Positions 56,341 to 64,000 of a stretch of DNA of 64,000 nt are shown one piece after another. Position numbers and translations under genes: made by a program. Under the pieces are notes generated by a model, which saw only the letters and a program-made list of their open reading frames with translations, did not search any database and was not told the DNA's origin. The DNA is from Adiantum capillus-veneris (lineage: Eukaryota > Streptophyta > Polypodiopsida > Polypodiales > Pteridaceae), in assembly GCA_014529385.2 (NCBI GenBank), contig CM043944.1, positions 68,558,895 through 68,622,894 of the forward strand, written 5' to 3'. The stretch's first letter is position 1, and each line of letters begins with the position of its first letter.

Positions 56341-57112
56341 AATGCATTATTGCAAGGATGCTTACAATGTTTTTTCAAGGAGAAATGTCATGCTTTCATA
56401 TTGCATGAGATGTCCATTGGAATCAAATGAAAGTCTAGGCTAAGAGAACTGCAAGAAGACTTTCGCTACCAAAAATGTACACTATTTTAATTATTTTTTA
56501 ACACAAGATTCCCATCCAAATTGGAAAAAGTATATAAAAAGAGGGTTGTATCTTATGAGTTACCTTTCTTGTGCTTGTTTCTTTCTCCTTTATTTAGAGC
56601 CACGATTAAGGAGATATGATCAAAATGGTGGACCCTAGTCTTCCCACATCAATATGCAGGAACAACCCATAGCAAACTTTGCCACTTCCTGTTACACTGG
56701 CTCTTCTATTTCTTCTGAACCCTTGGGGGTTTCCTTCACCTATAGAAGGGGGCCTCTTCTTCCTTGAAAACCATTTAGGAGAGAATGAGATGATTATTGC
56801 ATAATTGTACTTACCCATAATCATAATCCTGAGCCTACACTTGCTCCATGAAGAGGGCTAGCGAATCTTATAAACAATCCTTGTAAGATCAATTATAACC
56901 AGAGAAGGCCGTGAATTTGGTGCATCATTCAAGGTTGGAAGTCTTTCCTCTCCTTCTCTCTCCATCAAATTGTCCAATACATTTTGAAGGGTTATCACAA
57001 ACAAGGTTTGTTTTTTATTTTGTGATTTTTTTGGTTTCTTAACGTTTTTCTTTTCATCTCTAGCCCAACACTCACCTCTATCTCCATATCTCTACTTGAG
57101 TACTATTACAAA
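55990..57112 (+). mobile_element. 3' LTR of Ty3 copy 3
   Basis: Begins TGTTGTTCTATGAAACG right after the polypurine tract and aligns with the solo LTR at 9.24-10.65 kb. Contains a (TA)n tract (56,298-56,338) and a TATA-like CACCTATAGAAGG near 56,737. It stops abruptly at about 57,112, where pol sequence of another copy begins. Confidence 0.78.
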
Positions 57113-57560
57113 ATAGGATGATTGGTCTGAACAAGAATTCAAGAGGATACGCAGAAAAGAATATGGATATTTTTTAGGGACGGTTACTTGTGGAAGCATC
57201 CTAAACAAAATGGTGTCACACCACAAAGGGTTATATGTAAAAAAGAGATTCAAGTAAAGCTCATGCAAGAGTTTAGTGAGAGTCTATGGGTTAGGGACAC
57301 ATGGGTGTGTGGAAAACCTTCTCCAAGTTGAAAGAAAAATATTGGTGAAAGGGTATGTATAAATATGTATCTCAATTTGTAGAGTCACAAGTAACTTGTC
57401 AAATGTATTCAAATGTCCAACATCGTGATGGATTGCACCCTACATATCCCCTAGACATGCACCATAAATGGGTTGTGGATCTAGTCACAATTCCTTTAGT
57501 ACTTTGGCAGATGAGATACTTAGTTATTGCACACGAGGACTTAACTAACTAGGTCCTAAA
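57113..57560 (+). pseudogene. Ty3 copy 4 fragment (integrase N-terminal part)
   Basis: GATTGGTCTGAACAAGAATTC onward repeats copy 3 from about 54,597, through the zinc-binding region (VTCQMYSNVQHRDGLHPTYP) to HHKWVVDLVTIPL, then stops near 57,555. It joins the LTR directly, so it is a rearrangement or truncated neighbour copy and not a continuation. Confidence 0.75.
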
Positions 57561-57564
57561 AGAA

Positions 57565-60560
57565 CGTGAATGAGAATTATCAATAGAAACATCACCTTTT
57601 GCATTATCTCTTATGTTCTGCTTTGGTGTTGTCTCTCTTGGCTCATCACTACAAAATCATTATCATAAGTGTGTTAGTAATAGATCCATAATTTGATTGA
57701 AGAAATACAAGGTAAGGGACAAAAATTTATTTGCCTTAGTTGTAATCCCTATCTCCACAAGTGAGAACGGAGCTTGCGCAAGTAATTAGCACAAGGATGA
57801 AATTCAATGGAGTGATATTTATTGCTATAAGGGGTAGACATGTCAAATAAGGGTTTTAGGTTGAGGTCCTCAAATCAATATCTTGATAGAGAATCTAATG
57901 GAATAAGTTTGAGTTGAGTATCCAAGAGAGGAGGAAATGAAAAACAATAGCACAACACATTTCTTGGTGGTTATTAAATGTGTGGGGGGTGGAGTTCCTT
58001 GAGAATTAGGAAAAAATTAGACTCTCAAAGGGGCCTTCTAAGGAGGTTTGACCTATCCTGTTTTGTCCAAAGTGGAAAACCCGATGAAGTACATAAACGC
58101 TTTATCACAACCCTGTCAACCACCATATCATTGGAAAGATATTAGAAATTAGGTTCTAAATCTCCAAACTTCGACAAATTTAGAGGTAATTTGTAGAAGT
58201 TATGGCCTCCCCAGTGAAGCTGAAATGTGCGGAGAGGTTCCATTTATGAGATGAAGTTGTCACATAAAAAATGGAATCTTTTAGAATATAAGGAGTCAAA
58301 TGGCGTGCTATATATCAATGGATATATCTCGATTATTATATTCTAAATTTAAAAGGTCCGACAAGTTTTAAATTCATTAGTAAAAACTTTACCATGCACC
58401 CATTTTGGACAAGAAGGAGAAAGTCCAAGTCCTTATAGGGCCCATTTGAGATTCCAAATTTTTCTAATGATTAAAAATCATGTTGATTTCTTCTTAATGA
58501 CCACAAAGGGAAATGTATATCCTATTAATAATTGTTGGAAATCGCTAATGCAATTCTTTCAACATTGAGAGAGAGAGAGGGAGACTTATTTGTGGAAATG
58601 AAATATTCTCTACAACATGAAGGAGCAACCACAAGAAGATCTACAATGGTACACACCAACTAAATTTGATGACGAACTCACAACCACAAACGCATATTAT
58701 AATATTGTGCACTCATCAATGAAGAAGAGTCCTATATTGAGGGTACAAAAGTTTTTGACCACTCAGGATTGACCATATGGACAAAACATAGATAAACTTT
58801 TGAGATCGTGGCTCAAACTATTTTTAAGTATTACCTTGTGGAAGGATTTGGCGTTAAAAATGGTTTGATATTTATCCATATGGCCAAACTCTCTAATATG
58901 GTGTTTTTCCACTTGGCAAGTGTGAATTCATTCTTGCATGCTCCTTTTCTGACAACATGCCAGGCATTGAGGGAGCAGCTTGTGCCAATACTTTATGCCT
59001 CTTTCACAATCTATCCTTCAGCCATGCATGACGCTGACAGGGACCATAACCGCACAAAAAAAAAAAAAAAAGTCTTTAAAGAACCTCTCTATCAAAGAAC
59101 ATTCATTGTGCATGGACTAATCCACATATATATATCCTCAACCATGTGAACCAATAGATGGATTTTTCTAAGAAGAACATCTCAAGGAATTGCATCCTCA
59201 ATTGCACACATGATTTCTATGACAAGTGTTTGAGCACCATGGATGACATATATTTCAATTTCTTTGAAGCTACAAATTTACAAGAGTACACTAAGTGTTT
59301 GTTGAGGATATTGTGTAGATATAGATGAGTGGAGATGTGGTGTGCCTTACTAACTCTTTGATTTTGAAAATAGCATCCCTCAGTTGCTTGTCCTAGCATA
59401 TGCACATACTCGCCAGAAAAATAAACTAAAATGTCAAAAGAGTAAACAAGAAAGTGTGAGAAAGTTATACACACACATCAATATCTTTAAAAAACGAGGG
59501 AGAAAATAAAAAAAGAAAGAAAGAATTACTTGTATCATCTTGTGCCAATCATGGGACTTCAACCCATACAAGTGAAACCTCCCTTTTGTGACCTCATGTA
59601 TCTTGTTGGTGTTCAAATAGAAGCAATGGAACCCTTCACTTGATCTAGGTCATCTTTGGCTCGCATCCATAGTGCTTTAGGAAGCACAATCTTCCCATTG
59701 GCGGCTCCACATGGAGTGATAGAGAACGAGAGATGTTTCAAGGCCCCCAAATCCTCCTATACCCCCAAAGGGTGTTTTTTACCAATAATGGTGTCTCACA
59801 GGGTGTGAACTACATTCTTGAATATGTACATGGGATCTTAGAGGTGCTATATTTTCAAGTCCTTCTAATATGGAATCCTCAAAAATATGAAATACCTTGA
59901 CATACCTTTTGGTGGAGTAGTCGGGGTTGATCATTGTCCTATTGCTCTTCCCAAATAGTTACCCGACCTACCATCGCGCCCTTCAATGGCATCCTCCTAT
60001 TTGCTGGAGCCTTGTATTTTCTATAAATTTATGGCAATAAATAATGGTTGTTTACATAGATTACCTCGCGCAAGGCATCTGGACTCTCTCTCACCAATGA
60101 TGGCCCACAAGTAGGACATGCATAGGTCCCAACGTGGACAACCCCTCATATCACATCAATATAGAAAAGCTTCGTAATTCAAATGGTAAAAAGAGAAAAT
60201 AATGAACATAACATACTAGAAATCTCTTTAAGCCTGAGATAGTCGTGCATAGTCCAATAAGGATCCCCCTCACAATGGCCTATCTCCTCTCCTTTGGAAG
60301 TGAGACATCTAACGGGGATGCCTCGCCATAACTGCTCGATGAGGGGATTGAGGTAGCCCAAAAAGAAGTATATTTCCCTTCTTGACTGTCTCCCATGGTG
60401 GAATATTGTAGAGTATGATCACCATAGGCCATGTGCACCATGAGGTGGACTTGATGCCAAAAGGTTTGACATTGTGTCTTGCCAGCCCAAGCCTCAAGTG
60501 TTAAGGTTATAGCCAAAACTTTGCCCATTGAGTCTCCATGTGTCTTCATGCAAGTGAATC
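57565..60560 (-). mobile_element. CACTA-type transposon remnant, copy 2
   Basis: Repeats the 27.6-30.7 kb block. It also extends further in tnp2 direction: minus-strand text at 60,500-60,180 reads PFGIKSTSWCTWPMVIILYN, IPPWETVKKGNILLFGLPQS, LNPLIEQLWRGIP and YWTMHDYLRL, matching the order of the tnp2 transposase core (family: a PxGNxSTSY..WPV, YNLPPW, LQPL, WTxxDxP pattern). Frames are broken. Termini not found. Confidence 0.72.
57950..58520. mobile_element. Fold-back element, copy related to 28.3 kb
   Basis: GACTCTCAAAGGGGCCTTCTAAGGAGG near 58,020 pairs with CCTTATAGGGCCCATTTGAGA near 58,431-58,451. It occupies the same place in the CACTA remnant as the 28.3-kb copy, so both were present before the remnant was duplicated. 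Confidence 0.68.
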
Positions 60561-61858
60561 AGCAGGGACATGCATCAATCCATCATTTGAGTGGTGGTTG
60601 GCATGACACGTGAGAAACTCCATTTTAGACCTAAATTTAAACATGTGCTCAATGTAAGGGGTTAGTGAAAAATGTCTCAATAACTTGAAGGGTAAGTGCA
60701 CCCCGCTCACTTTGGTCTTGTAGCATGCTTCCTTGCAGATGAGACATGAGGTAGAATGTGTGTGATCATTGCGTTATAGTGTGAAATTGTTGAAATATGC
60801 GTGGATGTGCTCATACTCCATGCCAAGTACAATGACATACGATTTCGCTCATCAATAATCCGGAGGCATGTGGTGATCTTCAAGAAGTATCTTTCCCATC
60901 AAACTACAATTGTTGAAGGCTAGGTGGTCAACATGACATAACTCAAGAAAGACTTATTCTTTGAGAGCTATGGAATGCTACGGATTATGGTCATAAACAT
61001 CATTTGTAAAAAATAAGTAGTCTAGCTGCAGAAGCGGGGGTGCAATGGCACTTCCAGATTGTAAATACCAAGTCATTTGACCCCTCAAACTCTATTTTTG
61101 GTTACCCTAACATATCCTTAGTATATAAGGTACCTCGATCACTTTTGTAAAGAGGACTTCTTATCATAATCATAAGTTTTAAGCTTCCATCAACTGTGTG
61201 TGAGAGAGGCAGAGAGAGAGCCTGAGCTTCATCTGGCGCTACTCCTCGCTCGTTCATCACATTGGAGATCCCACTACACCATCACGTTAGGCTCAGCAAG
61301 AGGTATGCAACAACGTCAAGCATTCCTCACCGAGCAGAGCATACGTGCTCGCGCATCTACGAGCTACTCGTGGTCAAAATTATATCAAATCATGTATGTT
61401 TTCTGTCTACAAGTAGTCGTCAGAATCGTAGAGACACAAGCTACGCATAGGAACTCAAAAATTTTACTTTCGCGGTCATTTATAAAATTTGGCTCTATCT
61501 TTATACTTGTTTTTACAGATGGGTTTAGAGCAAGGATTTTGAGTGTAGAGGTTTAGGGAAAAGTGTATCCTAGTGAGGGGATGTTGTTCCATAATTTTCG
61601 TATGATTCTAGCATGGTTTAGTGATTTTCCTTCCGTTTGTGTGTATGTGGCTAGGTGGTGTAGTTAAGAGTAGTGAGACTCTAGATTGTGGTTTAGTTGG
61701 CCTTCTAGAGTGTTGTATGTGTAGGATGGTGTCAGCCTCACAAGATAACAAGATTTGCTCCGTGTGCCTATCGTGTGATCTGTGTCTTGGATTGACATTA
61801 TATTGATATAGGTTGTGTTACATGCACTTTATGGGTGGTGTAATTTGCTCCCGCAACA
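60561..61858 (+). mobile_element. LTR (3' boundary clear, 5' boundary not)
   Basis: TATA box GTATATAAGG at 61121-61130, a GC-richer leader (61.2-61.4 kb) and an end at CCCGCAACA (61858), followed at once by a primer site. The left end is not determined; CACTA similarity fades around 60.55 kb. The 118-codon ORF at 61,200 is probably not a gene. Confidence 0.6.
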
Positions 61859-61859
61859 T

Positions 61860-61877
61860 TGACGCCACTGCCGAGGA
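61860..61877 (+). other. Primer-binding site, tRNA-Asp type (Tat/Athila-like)
   Basis: TGACGCCACTGCCGAGGA resembles TGGCGCCGTTGCCGGGGA, common next to LTRs of Tat/Athila-group gypsy elements. Differences are mostly G-to-A or C-to-T type changes. Confidence 0.65.
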
Positions 61878-62406
61878 TACAAGGACTTAGGTAGGTATTC
61901 CTACTAACACTCGTGTGATGGTTGTTTGCTTTAGTCTCGACTAAAGAAAGCATTTTTCTTAAGTGTATCCGAAAGAGGTTATTCCGAGATCAAATGGATA
62001 ACCAGGAAGCGTGCGTCTTGTTGAGGGCCAGCGACTAGGTAGATTTAGTTAGGATTTGTAGATTAGACTAGTTGTTGTGGTGGTCAAGTGACTTGTGAGG
62101 TTATAAAAACGTTTGCTAGTCCTTGGTGTCATTGAAGCGTTTTTTTACTCATAAATGCGAAACCCCATATGATTTGTAGGAGTAGCTTTAGGTAAGTGAT
62201 TTGATTCTGATCTAGAACTATTTATCATTGATTTATTTTCTAAAGTGCTTGTTTGCATTCATGATCTCTGAAAAGTCTTCTTTTGAGGTAAAAATGCAGA
62301 AATAGCTTTCTGTTGATAGTTTTCTATGACTGATAGATGATGAGCATATAAGAGGGCATGTGAAAGGGTTCTGTTGTTTGCTGAAAAACTATAATTCTAT
62401 AAACTT

Positions 62407-62430
62407 AGACTTTATACGCGTATAAAGTCT
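62407..62430. repeat. 24-bp perfect palindrome 1
   Basis: AGACTTTATACG is followed directly by its exact reverse complement CGTATAAAGTCT, then CAAGGGGCATT. Confidence 0.97.
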
Positions 62431-62656
62431 CAAGGGGCATTTGGAGACAAAATGTGAAAAAATTGGCTGCACTAGTGTGTTCGGAAGGGGGGTTTTACCT
62501 CGAGTATCAAAAGAAGGAGTGCCTAAAATGAAAAAAAGAGAAACTTGAGATTTTAAGCACAGTTTTGCATGAAAATTGGCCAAAAAGCTTGAAAACCTGT
62601 GCTAGATAGAGGCTGGGGGATGCATGTGAATGAGTTTTGACCAAAATTTTATCAGT

Positions 62657-62680
62657 AGACATCATACGCGTATGATGTCT
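62657..62680. repeat. 24-bp perfect palindrome 2
   Basis: AGACATCATACG followed by its exact reverse complement CGTATGATGTCT, then CAAGGGTGATT. It differs from palindrome 1 at two positions in each arm, in matching pairs. Confidence 0.97.
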
Positions 62681-62941
62681 CAAGGGTGATTCGGGCAGCA
62701 ATTATGAACTTTTGACATTATACCCATCTTATGCATGTTGTGTTGAGCACACCCACCAAATTTCATATCATTTGGAAATATAGACTTAGGGTTAAGGAGA
62801 TTTTACTCTTTCATAGGATTTCCTTGTGAAAAATGATGATTTTGTGCAATTTTGACATCCAAAATTTGTTGTGAGCACATATCCTTGATCTACACACTAA
62901 GGGGCGCCTCTAGTAGTAACATAACTAAAATCTGAGCAGAA

Positions 62942-62965
62942 AGACTTTATACACATATAATGTCT
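62942..62965. repeat. Decayed third palindrome
   Basis: AGACTTTATACA then CATATAATGTCT: same length and frame as the other two, with a few mispairs and the central CG lost. Confidence 0.8.
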
Positions 62966-63652
62966 TGAAAGACAAATCTAAGGTCAAAAGTTACATCTAA
63001 GTGTATCCTTGTGATGTACAACATTTAGGAAGCATCTAGGCCAGATTTCATCAAATTTGGATCACTTTTGGGCCTGCAAAGACCATAAGACGCATCTAGG
63101 CAAGTGAATTCTTGTATTGGCCATAACTTCCTCAAAATGTGTTCAAATTGAATTTTAAAACTTGTTGTTACAAAAATTCCTACAAGAATTCGAAAAAGGG
63201 AGCCACTTGGACTCCCTTCTAGAGCAATAACAAGAGACGAAATGATCACAGAAAAGGTGGCAGACATGCCTTCTCAAGTGAATATGCCTAATGGAGCATG
63301 GATGTCCCCAGACGCAACCATAGAACATGACTTTTATAGAGGTGGAATTACGGCCACAACAACACCATAGGCACCTTCACCACCCTCTATAACTTATTCC
63401 TATCCAATGATTTATATTTACGTGACCACTCAAAAATTCTACGTGATCACAAAAGGCTAATTAACGTTAACAACCATATAAATTGTCTTTTTTCAAAATT
63501 GGTTTCTTCCCCCTTCATCCAATAGTTTAAATGCATGACTTTGTCAATGTTAACAAAAGATTCACCTTGCCAACTTGATGTTCACTCTAATGTAATTTTG
63601 AGTGATTACGTGAATTTTAAATCCCTGCTCCTATCCAAATCAGAGCAGAATC

Positions 63653-63982
63653 TTGAGAAGATATGATACTCGGAGTGACACATCTTCTCAGAGGAGTGAT
63701 TCACCAAGAATACAAACCACAATAAATCCAGAGGTATCTAGTGAGCAAATGAAACTTATAGAAGTCAAATCTAACGTACAAGAACCTCTATGGTGTGAAA
63801 TTGAGAGAAAATGGACAAACCGTACGAGAGAAGAGTGTTACTGTGGCATGGAAATTGCTAGGCAAAGGTATCTAAAACCTGTTCCAGTAGCACCTACTCC
63901 AGCGAGATATGGGGAATGCACCAAGACTAGGAGGAGATTCAAGGCCACAACCTGTGTTAGGAAAACAACCTCCCACAACTAG
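63653..63982 (+). CDS. Unrecognised ORF near the right edge
   Basis: A 109-codon frame with RYDTRSDTSSQRSDSPRIQ, KSNVQEPLWCEIERKWTNRT and several charged residues. The composition is protein-like and basic at the end. It could be the start of gag or an extra ORF of the Tat/Athila-like element; there is no ATG-proximal motif I recognise. Confidence 0.35.
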   Translation: MRRYDTRSDTSSQRSDSPRIQTTINPEVSSEQMKLIEVKSNVQEPLWCEIERKWTNRTREECYCGMEIARQRYLKPVPVAPTPARYGECTKTRRRFKATTCVRKTTSHN

Positions 63983-64000
63983 ATGCTACAATACCTATAG

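Larger units (their letters stand above)
61879..63652 (+). other. Leader of the Tat/Athila-like element; no clear gene
   Basis: About 1.8 kb without a convincing ORF. Three 24-bp palindromes lie at 62.41, 62.66 and 62.94 kb and are listed separately. Confidence 0.45.

Noticed and set aside
61200-61556. 118-codon ORF before the tRNA-Asp-type primer site
   Set aside because: Lies in the transcribed part of an LTR between TATA box and LTR end; no recognisable protein features.

Overview
The window looks like repeat-dense nuclear DNA of a land plant. Supporting signs are chromodomain-bearing Ty3/gypsy elements, CACTA-type and fold-back DNA transposons, a plant-type LINE with a zf-RVT tail, GT-AG introns with T-rich acceptors, and a plant-style FCP1/HAD phosphatase-like gene. 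A fern or other seed-free plant is my guess from repeat style only; nothing in the window proves the species. I see no rRNA, tRNA, CRISPR or bacterial-type operon.

Layout. 1-3.8 kb: reverse-strand chromovirus (Ty3/gypsy) with a decayed pol, a duplicated chromodomain segment and a 3' LTR whose promoter carries perfect heat-shock-element triplets. 4.1-7.9 kb: a G22 tract, a 65-bp CT-rich tandem array and two forward unrecognised genes, the first ending in a small ubiquitin-like-looking segment. 8.09-8.30 kb: near-perfect fold-back element. 9.2-10.7 kb: solo LTR of the family also present at 56-57 kb. 11-15.3 kb: AT-rich repeats, LTR fragments and a PBS-like site. 15.3-25.8 kb: a broken forward Ty3 element (copy 1) hit by two LTR-type insertions, each with TG...CA ends and a 5-bp target duplication: 893 bp at 16.2-17.1 kb and 4,385 bp at 20.5-24.9 kb. 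27.6-30.7 kb and 57.6-60.5 kb: two related reverse-strand CACTA (tnp2-like) remnants with embedded fold-backs. 30.7-31.6 kb: Ty3 copy 2 fragment. 32.4-33.8 kb: 1.35-kb element with 19-bp terminal inverted repeats.

33.9-51.6 kb is the most unusual block. Forward gene A (coiled coil, FCP1/HAD-like domain, charged coiled-coil tail) and reverse gene B (transposase-like protein with WSDG...SQFKG and HGKGE motifs) converge tail to tail with a gap of about 0.25 kb. Each carries an intron filled with arrays of the same palindromic TAGCAT-type repeat. A 6.7-kb LINE with a 13-bp target duplication sits inside gene A; a 1.58-kb solo LTR sits inside the gene B intron. Both genes carry in-frame stops, mostly TAG, so these copies are pseudogenes.

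52-57.6 kb: Ty3 copy 3 (protease, RT, RNase H and integrase remnants) with a 421-bp fold-back inside it and its 3' LTR, then a fragment of copy 4. 60.6-64 kb: an LTR end with a Tat/Athila-like tRNA-Asp primer site, then a leader with three spaced 24-bp palindromes, two of which differ by compensatory changes, and an unrecognised ORF near the edge.

Almost all coding potential is transposon-derived and broken. The two genes at 4.6-7.9 kb and the ancestors of genes A and B are the only candidates for non-LTR-element genes.
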